Shown piece after piece: positions 11,203 through 22,874 of a stretch of DNA of 64,000 nucleotides. The stretch is taken from positions 1 through 64,000 of the forward strand of contig NHNY01000007.1 of NCBI GenBank assembly GCA_002786065.1. Direction: 5' to 3'. The position numbers were made by a program, and so were the translations under genes. The notes below the pieces were generated by a model that had not been told where the DNA came from, searched no databases, and saw only the letters and a program-made list of their open reading frames with translations. This DNA is from Microcyclospora pomicola (lineage: Eukaryota > Ascomycota > Dothideomycetes > Capnodiales). How positions within the stretch are numbered: the stretch's first letter is position 1; every line of letters begins with the position of its first letter.

Positions 11203-13721
11203 TTACGTGTCTAACATTGCATTAAACTCCCTGCGAAATTCACTTGTAGAGCTTTCCGAGTTTGATCGTTTCTTCTTGGACAATATCTTTCCCTCGATAA
11301 CGCACACTGTTCGGGGCAATATATCGGAGCGAGAGCTGTGGGGCGTCAGGGGATGGTACGAATCATCAGCTTCGTCGTGGGACAAGGACGGAACCTCGCC
11401 GTCACCTGGAACGTCTGACGCACCCCCGGCGACACTAAGATGCTGCAGCTCAGGTCCGACAATGAGCCGTGACCGACCTGCATCCGAAGCATTCTCAGGG
11501 ATGGATGAGCGTATACGGACTGGCACGCGGAAAGTTCTCCATTTCCGAATGCCGGCGCTCGTGTTGGCTAGTCCGGCCTGTAGACTGGGAGGCGGGGAGT
11601 TCTGGCACAGGACCAGCAGCTCGGTGACGGTGTCCCATGATTCGGAGGTGATGCGCCTAATTCTCAGACTCAGGTGCCTGAAAGCGAGCAGAAGGTAGAT
11701 CAAAGCCAAGGCTATAGCTAGATAGTCTGCCGTTTTCTAAGCATACCAAGCCCATCCGACGACGTTTACCTGCAGCTTCCAGCGTAATGCGGTCATGGAT
11801 GTGTTTCCATGCGCCCATCCATACTTGAAAAGACCCGAACCTTTAAGCTTGAGCGGTGTACGTAAGCTTCAACTTGCAACGTCGAATGATACATTGTCGA
11901 AGGCATAGTGACTACCGTGGCGAGAGAGCCCGTCAGCGACGATCGAGGCAATCATGACTTCCACGAACGTGAACTTCTCTCCCTTGCCGCAACTGGCGTC
12001 GTTAAACAGCTGCAGATCGGTTATAGTAGTGCTGATGTCGGCGGAATCCATTTGACAAGTGCCTCCAACCACACGGAATTGGGGCTTCGTGCGATAGTCA
12101 TTGGAAATTGTATCGAACCCCGCGTTCGTGAGCATGGTCTCGAGGGTCGTGGCGTTCCATGTGCCATCGCGGATTGTGTCATTCGGCCTCGGAGTCAACA
12201 AGTTCAGCCAGCTCTGTTCCAACTTGACGGGAACGTTATTCGCCTTAGCGTCCGGCGAATTCAGTTGGGCGAACTTGTCAGCTTCGCCTAAGACAAGACT
12301 CCAGGCCCCATAACTGGTTGAGCGGACAGATTGGATGCTGATTGGCTTACGCCAGGTGGCAGTAACACCACAGCCGACTGCGATCCGAAAATGTTGTATC
12401 CAAGGGAGCTCGATCAAAAGTCCCACAGGCTGTACTTCTGCTGCTTCCACTCCAAACTCGTCAACGGGCAACGAGATCCACTGCGCCCGTACGTGAGTGC
12501 TTTCCTCAATTATGAGTTCTGAGATATTGGCCGCCTTGTAAGTGAGAGTCAAATTGGTGTAGTCATCCGCTCCAACCGCTTGTGAAAAAAGCGCCTCTTC
12601 TGCATATGAAGAGAGATTTTGGCCTTCGGTGCAAAGGACTCGTACGCACGAGCTTTGCGCAGCACCAATTGCTATTTGTTCGTATGTCCATTGAAATTGT
12701 TTCTGCAGCGCCTTCGCCGTTGACCTCGACGCAGCATTCCACTCACGTAGAAGTGCTTGCATCATTGTGACCGTCAACGCGTGCGGTTGGAATAAAGCAA
12801 CCCCCTTCTGCCACCAGTTCGAATCTCGGAAAGAATTCATCACTGATGGCATCAGAGGATAGGGGGACTGAATGAGAAAGTTGTTCCACTCACGATCCCG
12901 TGAAGCTCCTCCTGCTTGACACCCGGACACATAATGCTGGCCCGTGAAATAGCAGTACGTGGAGTAGTTGAGAGTGCCGAATGTCTGGCTTATCGATCCA
13001 TACCCGCCGTTGGGGCAGATGGCGTAAGCGGTTGCGTTCTCAAAGTTACAAACTGCAGGCTCCAAGGACGCGCTGACGATGGTAGGGAACAGCTCATCAG
13101 AATCAAGACCAAGCGTGAATTCACTTTCCCCGCATCAAAAGGGCCGCTGCGTGGTGACATTAGAATCGCAGTCGCCGGAGCCATGAATATGCTGATTAGT
13201 CCCGCAGAAAGGATTAGAAGATAAAGTTTCCATCTCTCGGGTTGACCACGCGTGAAGGCCCAACGCAGGTTGGCGAGGTATTCTCCAGATACAAAGGCAG
13301 TGGCATTTGTGAACCAGGTGATGGCTCCCAACAATCCGAGCGGTATTCCGTCGCCAAGTAATTCCGTTCGCAGCTCCAGCAAAATCATCGAGGTCAAACT
13401 AGCGACGCATAAAAGTTATTGCAACTTTGAAGCAACTTGTATGGCAGCCAGGTATGTAGTATCCCATTTTCCGGTATAGGTGAATGTGGGACCAATGTAC
13501 ACTTTCGTCAGGTTCAACACGATGAGGGTGATTAACACAAACATGGGGAGGATATGAACCAGGGTGTGAACGATGGCATGATTCCAGGACTTGCGCAATA
13601 CGAGTTTGGGAACTTCTCTAGTCTCGGGCTTGCTCTTGACCCGTCGCCAACAAGACTCAGCCGTGACGCTGAGGAACTCTAGACCGAGCGCGCGCAATAG
13701 ATGCTTTGAAGGTCCCATCAT
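11203..13721 (-). pseudogene. Decayed large fungal membrane protein (multi-span, with SWDTVTELLVL tail domain)
   Basis: The minus strand carries a protein layout I know from a large fungal membrane-protein family. A basic N-terminus is followed by a span (HILPMFVLITLIVLNLTKVY), then GKWDTTYLAAIQVASKLQ, LLCVASLTSMILLELRTELL and GDGIPLGLLGAI. Next is a span near 13180-13220, a long outside region with Cys and Asn-glycosylation sites (13080-11869), a last span (TADYLAIALALIYLLLAF), and the tail SWDTVTELLVLCQNSPPPSL with TSAGIRKWRTFRVPVRIR. The gene is broken. A TAA at about 13411 sits in the conserved KLQ-x-LLCVASL helix where Glu is usual, the frame shifts between 13100 and 13150 (after SPRSGPF), and a TAG near 11740 precedes the last span. 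None of the three looks like an intron. The first TAA is not a RIP change. The start (13721 or 13823) is unsure. Confidence 0.6.
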
Positions 13722-13823
13722 GCGGCAGGTACACCAGCCACTCAGTTGGGCTCTCGAAATGTTGCTGGATGAGTATAGGAATGTCGAATTTCCGGCAATC
13801 TTACATGTAGGATATGGCGACAC

Positions 13824-15749
13824 TGGCTCGGGGAAGAGGACTTCATACTCGGAGGGCCGGTGCAGTCATATAGACCATCCAGCTTTACAGTCCCGCCGGG
13901 ATCGGCAACCCAATGAGACATAGTTGATGAAGCGGAACCAGGATTGTGATAGCAGGGGCCATTATCGCGATCAGCAACGAGGCGTCTTCAATATGTAGGA
14001 CGAGACCACTAGTTGGGTGGTCACAGTTGCAGCAGCGCAGGTTGAAAGTCCCATCATGCGTTACGTCTATGTCTCGGCCACTGAATATGTTCCATCGATA
14101 TCTATACTCTCTTCGAAAGTGCGAAACGTCTTGTCAGATGTTTGCCGGGACTTCAAAACCCAGTGGACCCGATGTTGTGATATGACTGGCGTTCTGTCGA
14201 CGGTACTCAGCATAGTTGACACACTGTTTGAGCGACAGGGACGCTGTATAGCGAAAGGCTGCCGTGATTGCACGACGCAGCCAGGGTTCTAATCGACAGG
14301 GCTACCGATTGAGGATATTTCATGGCGTGGCGGCACAAGGATGACTTGCGTGAGGACGTTCTTGGCCTGTTTTGGCAGACGGCTGAGGTGAATCAAGATG
14401 ACGGCAAAAACAATCTGTTCCTCACGCCCAGCCTTGCATGACATTCACGCAGTGAGCTATGTTCTGGTCAATAGGAATGCTGGTTGAAGATCTTGCATCG
14501 TGCGGCGGTACAAGGATAACATGCGTGGCGGACCTTCCCAGACGGCTGAAGTTCATGTGGCGTCGAATCGTTCCCACGACTCGTTTCAGATTCTCAGCCT
14601 TGCATGAAAGCAGCCATACGCTTCCAGGCTGTGGTATTGGCCGCTTTCCGGCCACGATCTCCAAGTACGTATAGTCGACGATGTCATCTTGCACCAGAGG
14701 GCAGTTCAGATGCTCCACAGCCTACCCGTGCTCTTGTCGCAGTTATCAGAGGAACAGCTCGAGCCGGAAATATCACGACGTCTTCTTGGAGTCTGCCGAC
14801 CAGCGACGTTCGTGATGATCATCGGCGTACTCTGCGGTCAGCACATCGACATATCCGATGCCTAACTCCCGTTACCATTCCACCAGGCCGCCCGCTCGTA
14901 TAGGTCGAGGTACTGAGCCTGTATCCGGAGATAAGATGATTGGAGCGAAGTATGAATCGCACGTAGAGAGCGGACTTATTCTACCCGATAGCCTGGGAGG
15001 ACTCGACAATCCATTGCAGCAGCCTACGGCATAGCAGGTACCGTACATACGTCTTGTACCATAAGCGGTCCAGGTCGCTCAAGTGTTTCCAGGCTCGTGA
15101 CGTGAGGTGGCTGAGCTGCTGCAGATATGTGGTGCTGCAGCAAAATGCATGTTGGCGGGCGCTTGCGAAGCGGCGCGGCGGTGAGAGTATAGTCGGCACC
15201 ATCAGCATGCGCTTCGATTACATCATGACGTCCGTCTTTCCGATGAGTGAGTGCTCCCAGGCTTGTCCGTACTGGCGCATTTTAACATCAATGTCGGACT
15301 CACCGGTGACTGAACTACCATCTTTGCTCTTTGCAGCGACAAGAGCAGTCGAAGTGTCATGTCCGGTGGTACTTGAGAGTTGCGAATTCGGGGCCGGCCA
15401 TCAGATCTGCGGAATTTACAGCCACGCAAAGAGCGAATGGGAAATGAAGTACGTTGTATGTCACGGACTACTACCTACATCCATCCTGACAACTAGCATG
15501 ATGATCACTCCGCTTGCAGCAACGTGCTATGCGGAAAAAGCTTCTGACAGTCCCAGTTCACAAGAAAACGCTTCACATATGCTGATATCTCATGCATGCA
15601 GCATCCTCGCATCTTCCCATCACGTTGGTGGCACACCTGGTAGACCACGGAGCCGTCATACCACCACGATGGGCGCTGGCCGCAACACTTCTGCCACCTT
15701 CTATGGCCCATGCGTGGAGAGAGCCCTGTGCCTATCCGACTTCTCGTTG
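13824..15749. other. Gene-poor stretch with a small tandem duplication
   Basis: About 1.9 kb without a gene I can support. Two related minus-strand segments lie at 14422-14718 and 14285-14440 and are listed separately. Open frames at 15054-16070 (plus) overlap the J-domain gene antisense and have no family likeness. Confidence 0.4.
14285..14718 (-). repeat. Imperfect tandem duplication of a short coding-like segment
   Basis: Two adjacent minus-strand segments translate into related peptides. One reads SCKAENLKRVV...SRLGRSATHVILVPPHD and the other CKAGREEQIVF...SRLPKQAKNVLTQVILVPPR. They share the shape CKA - about 20 residues - SRL - about 10 - VILVPP. At DNA level both hold a version of GGCGGYACAAGGATRAC and CAGACGGCTGA. 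The upstream copy sits in an open frame of 98 codons (14422-14718). I do not know the family. It may be a decayed gene with an internal repeat. Confidence 0.4.
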
Positions 15750-16780
15750 TCACTCATGCTGATTGCGGCGGTCATGCTTCTGCGTTTCCGCTTCCTCCTG
15801 TTCCCGGCGCTTCTGAGCCCGCGCTGTCCGCTGCTGCCATTCTCGCTGTTGTCTTTGTGTCCGCTCCTCCTCTCTCCTCATCTCTCGATCCCAGCTGTCA
15901 TCGTACCCGGTCAGAAAAGACTTACGGAACCTTTGTGCAGAAGCGAAAGAGCTGATCGATGCGTCGATGCAAAGGTTTGTCGTATCAAAATCTTGACGAG
16001 TTTTCTGCAGCGCTCGCTGCTTTTCGTACAACTGCGCCTGCTTCGAGACCAAGTCCTGCTCCTTCTCTAGCTTTTCTGACTGGGCGGACGCTCTGTGTCG
16101 CTCCCCAGACCCATTCAATGTGTTGCAGACTAGTGACGCCGGCCACGGGTCCTCACTGCGCCCTCCCTCCACGCTGAAGGCCTCGCTGTCAACAACTTTG
16201 CTCAGAGCCTCAATCTCTTGTGCCAGATTAACGACCTGTCTATGCAGCTCAGAGATCGACGCTTCAAGGGTATACTTGCTTAACTCCCACTCCGCGGTCC
16301 GCTGGCTCTTGGACTCTCGGAGCTGTCTTTCTCCTCTCGAATCATGCATGAAGTCTCGGAATAGTTTTGTCAGGTACCGTCTATCTGGACCCTGACGAGG
16401 CCGAGCAGTGGGCGATTCCGGAGCTGTCGAACCTCGGGAAAAGGACTTTTTGATGGGCTGCGTATTCGAACTGCAGGGTACAACCTGTCGAGGAGCAGAA
16501 AGGAGGGCGTCGTATTCCCGGCGTTCGTCCTTCGAGGACAAGGTATCATGTGCTAATTTGAGCTGCGAAAAGAGTCAGAAATGGTTCCTAAGAGCAGCAT
16601 TATCTTGCGGAGGATGTTTCGAACCCGCTGAAAGTCTTCCTTCTTTCCCCCTTTGTCTGGATGACACACTAGAGCGAGTCTTCTGTATGAGTGGTTGATC
16701 TGCTCGACTGTGGCAGTCTGATCAAGTCCGAGAATAGCGTAGAAGTCCTCATTTGGTGGCAGCTGTGACATGACGAGCAC
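15750..16780 (-). CDS. J-domain (DnaJ/Hsp40) protein with coiled-coil tail, 322 aa
   Basis: Two exons, 16780-16625 and 16562-15750. The first encodes a J-domain: DFYAILGLDQTATVEQINHS, then YRRLALVCHPDKGG with the invariant HPD tripeptide that stimulates Hsp70 ATPase. The splice at EDFQR joins LKLAHDTLSSKDERREYDAL, the fourth helix of the J-domain, and this supports the 62-base intron (donor GTTCGA is weak, branch TCTGAC good). The rest is long, highly charged and heptad-like (about residues 120-322), ending Arg/Glu/Gln-rich, so probably coiled-coil. No zinc-finger or C-terminal DnaJ domains, so class C (type III). Its partner Hsp70 and its place in the cell cannot be read. Start may be Met1 or the second Met, three codons on. 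Confidence 0.8.
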
Positions 16781-19700
16781 TCGGAATACTGTAGTTCAAT
16801 CTGTCAGGCTTGTGTTGCCACGATCTTCTTGGCTGTTTGAGGGGCGGGTCCTAACCTGGCATGGGAGAAGACGCCAAGAGCAGAAGCAAGAGTGATATGT
16901 AGCTGATATAGCTTGCATTACCCTACTGTGTTGTTCACGACTCTAGGTATAGCGCGCACTGCCTATTCCAGGTCAGCTTCACGTCTGAGCAGGACTTACT
17001 GGCAAAGGCGACAAAGTTATTGTCTTTGTCGAGTGTTCTGCATAATGTCTTTGTGCAACGCACCGTGTTCGACTAATGAAGTGGAATATAACTTCTGTTG
17101 TTCTCGCCGCGAGACAGATGAAAGTCTTTGTCCGTCCAGTGCAAGGGGACGCCGAATAGAGTATACAGTACTGTATTGCTTCATACACACCACGAAGCCT
17201 CCACTACAAGCAGTCTGCGATGGATCACACTGCCTTCTTCATGTAATGCCACCACGTCGAGACGTGATGATCACATCGATAGCTGATAGCGCTTTGTCAG
17301 GTCCCTCAAGATGCTCACGCTCTCGAAGACGACAGTGATTCCCTGTCCCACACTTCCCGAAGAACGTACTTGTTACCTTGAAGCCCAAGCGCGTTGTCTG
17401 TCACCAACATGCTACCGATTCGCGCTGCCGCATCGCTCACATCGATTCATTTCTCGTCCTAATTCGCGCGAAGCAGACGCCTCACATCCGTTCGAGGATT
17501 ACTCCGTTGACTGTGATGGTAAGGACGTGAAAAGGATGTCAGGATGATATGAGCCTAGGGAGTATGTGTCAGCAGACCTCAGTAGTCAGACAGCAGGCAG
17601 GGCGATGCAGGTGAATTGCCGACACGTCAACAGATGAGACGTAGCCTTGGGCCAAAGCTCGCCGGAATCAGCTTCTCGGTCCTCATACCTGCACCGTCCA
17701 CAGCTCAAGCTTGCCTCGATGTTCACAGCAGCTTGGTTCGGCCCCACCTCATCCAACATAGGAGTGTTACATGAACAGCGGCACCGCAGCGTACTTTTGG
17801 AACGGGTTTGATCACTGCTGCGCCTGGCATATAGCGAGAACGTGCAGACCTGTCAGAGTCGCAAGGGGTTGGCTACCTGTGTGCATGTGGTGAAGTCGGA
17901 GAGATTGATGCAAAGCGTTACCACCAAGACGCTGCGTCATCCGTGGTATTGTAGCATTGCACCATGTGGTACCATGCTTGTAGCGGGACCAAGCGTTGTC
18001 TTGCTAACGCTGTGAGCTTATCTGCCTGATGATATTCGTCTTGACGATCTCAAATCGATTTCTCACAAACTCCTTCGCAGCCGGCGTCTCCTTGGCCCGC
18101 TCCACGCCATCTTCCCGATCATCGCCTATCCGCAATATCGGGATTCGCCCATTCGAATCGGCCAGGAGGCCTGGCTTCGGTAAGTTCTTGTCCTTGTCAG
18201 CATCGCCTCGGCTGAGGTGCTACATGCGCTTGATCCGCGTGATGCTTTCGTGTTTGCTTCCACGGAGCGTAACGCGCATCTTGAGTGCCGAAGATGGTGG
18301 GCACTGGGGCCATCGACGCATCGTCTCGATATGGGGACATTTGATGACCCGGGGCCATACTCGTACAGACCGATCTGCTCGAGGTTGATTGAATGTGGGG
18401 AGATGATCCCATGGCTCAGTGTTAGTGTATCGAAGGCGACACAGGAAGGGTGATTCACTGCCAGCAGCTGATATCATGACCAAGATGTTCCAAGAGGCCA
18501 TCGTGGGCCAGTCCTACTACGAGTCGTTATGCGAGTGCCATCTAGAGACAACCATAACTACCTACCGTACCTCACACGTACGTGTGGCGATGAGATAGGA
18601 AAGCTAGTGTGCAGTGTTACAATCAGTGGTGCTCAGAACGCAGAGCAAGCACTACACAGCACAGCAGTCGGACTTGGTTTCTTCCTTTCGGTCTTTGTTC
18701 TTCCATGTTTTCGGCCCACGACTATGATCACTATAGACGTATTACTTTGATCGCAAAGCCTGCTCCATCATTCGGCATGTGGCATACTGCAGGGTCTCCA
18801 CAACGAGGCTTCGATTCTTGCCGAAATCCGTACAAGGACACCGATTCCGCCATGCGAAAAACGCTCGACATCGCTCGTGCTACGGGACGGATGTCGGCTG
18901 ATGCCTACATCCATCGATGCTCATGTCAAATTTCGGAAGCTGTTTCGTTGTTCGCGATGCCACGAGGTGAGAACAGCACTTCCGTTGTTACGCCAGTCAT
19001 ATGTAACCCAAGCTGCAGACTCAAGAATTCACTCCAGACCCGCCAGACACGCCCAGCGAAAGCGGTGCGGGCAGCATGTTGATGCCATTAAGTAGCGTTC
19101 AGCGTGCTGTATCATGCTCTGCTGTCTTCCGAAACGCGGTGGTCATGATAAGCCATGAGTTCTAGGTGGCCGGAGACATTTCCAGGAAGAATGAAAGACG
19201 GCTGACAGGAAGGAATGGTCCCTGGAGTCCTGGAGTGGAAGAATATGACAGGCGAGGTGTCGTCATACTGGGCGATACTTTCATGTTTCTTACAGTGAAA
19301 GACCAGAGTGTCCGCCGTCCGGGACAAGCACAGAAGGGGCTGTCTTTGTCTGAGGACGTATCAAAACCACTCGTGTGTATTTTCTTGAGTTATAACATCA
19401 GTGGTCACCACAAACCGTAACTTGCCTGCTGTCGACCAGCGGTTGAACCCTTGGTTCGAGATTGAGATGAGACCAGTATCTTGCGGCCGAGGAGGAGAGC
19501 ATCGGTGGGCATGCACTGGCATTTCCACAAGGGAGATGCGGCATAAGCGTGTTGTGTTTGAGACTGCGCATCGCTGCCGACCTGAACGTTGTGTCGCGCT
19601 TATGAAGCACTGAGGTACAGCCGCTCGTCAACAGAATGAATCAATCAGCGCGAGCTCACGTGACACCAGGTTGTAGGTTCACAACACTCGTGTAGTCTAT

Positions 19701-20030
19701 GCTCCCGTCTGTCGCAATGCCGAATGCGAGATCCGATCAGCAAATCAAGATTGGCATGATACCAATCTCGCCCTGACAGCACGGCGAAATGTGTGGACGA
19801 GATGTGGAGGTGGTGTGGCATTTCGTCCCTCCACCACACTTTGCATGTTAACCCCACCTTAGTCACAAGATGATGCACACCTTGACGCCAGGCCGACACT
19901 TACCGTCAAGACACCCACAACGATAAACATCGATCGCGCTACTATTCTGCCAAATCTGTTCCGCAGCTCGTCCGCCTTCTGGTAACGGTGCACCCCACTC
20001 CCCGCCATCCTCCTCCAATCCGACGCGACA
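16781..20030. other. Gene-poor region, about 3.2 kb
   Basis: No complete gene can be supported. A minus-strand stretch at 18015-18180 looks like a coding fragment and is listed separately. Other open frames here are short, overlap on several frames and lack family likeness. Confidence 0.45.
18015..18180 (-). pseudogene. Possible C-terminal coding fragment, unknown family
   Basis: The minus strand reads a well-mixed, charged peptide, KPGLLADSNGRIPILRIG followed by DDREDGVERAKETPAAKEF and VRNRFEIVKTNIIRQ, ending at a TAG. Residue use looks like real protein (helical, balanced charge), unlike frames around it. I found no clear upstream exon and no family. It could be the last exon of a gene reaching into 18180-18500 or a remnant. 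The opposite strand is also open here, which lowers confidence. Confidence 0.3.
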
Positions 20031-20631
20031 ATGTCCACCGCCAACCCTCCAGCGCCGCTCCGCGCCGCCTGCCATTGCGGCGCCATCACTCTGACCGTCC
20101 CCCGATTGCCCGACCACATCAATCACTGCCAGTGCACTCTCTGCCGACGCAACGGCGCGGCCTGGGGCTACTACCGTCCGGATGAGGTTAAAATCACTAC
20201 TACCGCCGAAACTCCCGCTGCTGATCCTCACGCCGCGACGAGGCAGTATATCTGGGGCGATCGTGATTTGACGATCAATTTCTGCGGGACCTGCGGTTGC
20301 GTGTAAGTCCATCCATACATCGGCGAATGCAGACGAGAGGCACAATAGACGCCACTGTTCATCCTGCCGTCACATTGCACATCACGCTCCAGGCGCATGC
20401 ATGTATCAGCCGCCGTTATGCTGATTCGCGTGCTGCAGAGTCTACTGGTGGCCTCTTGTCCCTCGCCTTGAGAAGATGGGCCTGAACATGAACCTTGTCG
20501 ACCCAGATCTGTTGAAGACCGTAGACCGGCGGATTCAGTATGCCATGTTAAAGACGCCGGTGAAGGATGAGGCAACGAAACATCCAGACGATCCGGCAGC
20601 GTATGACAAGGTCAAGTCTGGAGAAACTTGA
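20031..20631 (+). CDS. GFA-type (CENP-V/GFA) zinc protein, 154 aa
   Basis: Two exons, 20031-20302 and 20439-20631, with a GTAAGT donor and CTGCAG acceptor. The protein shows the zinc-binding pattern of the glutathione-dependent formaldehyde-activating (GFA) fold: CHCGAI at residues 14-19, HCQCTLCRRNGA at about 32-43 and FCGTCGC at about 84-90. These Cys would hold a structural and a catalytic zinc. After the splice the chain continues VYWWPL, and the C-terminal half is short and charged. Bacterial Gfa adds glutathione to formaldehyde, but most fungal members have no proven substrate, so only the fold is called. No signal peptide or membrane segment. It stands alone between gene-poor stretches. 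Confidence 0.8.
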
Positions 20632-22874
20632 GAGCAGAGTTGTTCTGTCCTGGTCGGCGGTGTTGCATGGCAGGCACGGAAGCATGCGGTCGGATGTGAC
20701 GAGCGTTCCGCGCTCGTCATCCTCTCCCATCGTATCCAATCTGGTGAGAGAGCTCCGTCCTCTTCGAGATCGCATGCAAGGTCAGATGTAGGTGATTCTC
20801 GTGCGCAAAAGCTATATACCTACCGGAATCGACCTCGGATACCTTCGCAGCCCTACCCCACGTGTTGCCCAGCCATCCGAGGTGATCTGCTCTCCTCTTC
20901 CAGTACCCTTGGCTTCCGCAGATTTTGAGACACTTCTCCTTCTGTCGTCTCATAGTGGTGACGACGTTACGACATGATCCTGCTCCAGCCCAAAATCACC
21001 TTAATTCGTTATATACTACCTGCACGAACAGCGGGACCTGGACTTTCACGTCCGGCTAGAACCTCGAGTTTATGGCGACCGCGTACAGTGTCCCTCATTA
21101 TGCAATGCACGATCACTGAGCACATCACACTCTACATCCTCTAATGTCCTCATGCCATCGCGCATTCGTCACCTTTCTATGTGCGCTGCAACCCACGACC
21201 TAAGACCCTATCAAGCGCCATCGCTGTAGATGTCTAGAACCAGCAGTAACGAACACCCGAAATATTGCAGTGAAACTTGGTGCACTTTGAATGAGCAGCG
21301 AGATTATGGATCGTGCTGGTGGAAGTGGAATGTAGCTCAAGCTGTGGGTGAGGGGTTCAGCTGGTGTCACCCACGCCACAGGAACCATCCTGGCGCAATG
21401 GGACGGCGCGTTCTTGCTACGAACCATGGCACACATGTAATTACGCGATTCGACATGTTGTACATGAGTCGAACCAAGAACAGCAAGACGAAGCGGGACG
21501 AGACGATGCATTGGGCCGTGTCTGAGGACCCTACACTCATGCCATCGCGCCGCTTCGAACCTCGCTGGAGGTACGCATGCGACTTCTCATCATACCACCA
21601 CCTCCCACAGTCTGTGGCTGGCGGATCCAGCTGGCGCCACCACGCCAGATTTCATGCTCGCACAATGTGATGGGCACGCCGAGCCAAGTCTCGCTGTCTC
21701 GCAAGTCGGTCTGGCTTGGCCGAGGTAAGGTATGGTAAGGTTAAGGCAAGGCAAGACAAGGCGGGACGGTGAGAGGGAATGTGCCGTACCGTGTCCCAAA
21801 CAGTGCAGTGGTGCTCACCTTGATGAAACATTTCTTGCTTTGATCGACTTTTCGTAACCTCTAAGGAAGATGGCGACTCCCCATTCGAGTATATCGTCGT
21901 TCTGATATAGGACGCATATATTCCAATGCTAACAAGACAACATACTCCTGTAGTCGCCCGGTGAGGACTACGGTGGACTGACGCCACTACGCCTCCTCGA
22001 GCTTCTTCCGTCCTTACCTTACTGTCCAATGCGCATTCAGATATCTCTTCGCCCAGAAGAGCATGTGTCTCTCGTCTGATGCTACGTCCACGTGGGCTCA
22101 ATGCGATACATCATGCACGGTCCACTACGCATGGCTTGTACAAGTCCAAATCTACAATTCAGCCGTTCGGCCGGCCATGTTAGGCAAGATATGTGATGAT
22201 TGACATGCACTGCGTTTGAAGACCAGGACCGAGGAAATCTACTACGTCTAATATCTTCTTCAGTGGTGCCGGGTCACCGCCATGATAGTAAAGTGGTAGA
22301 TGGTAAAGCAAGCTGCTTCAGTAACTTCCACATTCACCGACATTCTGGTTAAAACATCTCAACTATGGTGCTGACGCTCCAAGCTCTGAGATCGTTCAGC
22401 TGCCCTTCGTTCAGGTAAGACTGGTGGCGTGCTGAATCATATCTTACCGCCTGGGGGAGTCCCATGTTGTTACTACCGGGCGCGGTAGGAATTCTACGGC
22501 ATCGCCGCATGGAGTCCTGAAGTGGTTCACATACGAATCTGGAGGCGTGCTCACATCTATTGTCCTGCCTATACGAGTCCGCTAACACTGCTTGTCACAG
22601 CTTGAGACTTCACGGCATCGCCTATGGGACGGTCTTTCATCTTGCCCGCCATCGTCCGCTACCTGATTGAGCAACTTTCCGTGAGCCTTAGTCGTGGCCT
22701 GATGCCTGGGCGGGCAGTGCACCGTATAAGGGTTTGGGACGAGTGTACGCTCTCCACGACGGACTATAAGAAACCCCAACTCCGCCCAAGGAAGCTCTTT
22801 TCGTTTGTACACAACACAAACATCAGAAGCCTTACCAGCATCAAACTTTGCAACACACATCTCCCATCATCAAA
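20632..22874. other. Gene-poor region, about 2.2 kb
   Basis: No supported gene. A purine-rich AAGGC/AAGGT run lies at 21720-21770. Segments at 21340-21420 and 21610-21690 resemble each other (both hold a version of GCTGTGGGTG, CAGCTGGYGYCACC and a GCACGCC/GGCGCG end), which suggests an old duplication. The final 120 bases hold AACACAAACATC-type sequence before the protease ATG. Confidence 0.4.

Noticed and set aside
11132-11698. Plus-strand open frame of 188 codons
   Set aside because: Antisense to the tail of the decayed membrane-protein gene, whose SWDTVTELLVL and TSAGIRKWRTFRVPVRIR motifs are the real coding signal.
11710-11770. 38-base GTAAAC...TTAG intron in the decayed membrane gene
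   Set aside because: It would remove VNVVGWAWYA, which fits the family pattern just before the last span, so the TAG is more likely a true break.
15054-16070. Plus-strand open frame of 338 codons
   Set aside because: Its second half lies antisense to the J-domain gene, residue use is odd (many Cys, Ser, Arg, Leu runs) and no family or signal fits.
21230-21670. Plus-strand frame of 146 codons rich in His, Trp and Arg
   Set aside because: Composition is unlike real proteins, no motif, and it spans the weak duplication in this stretch.
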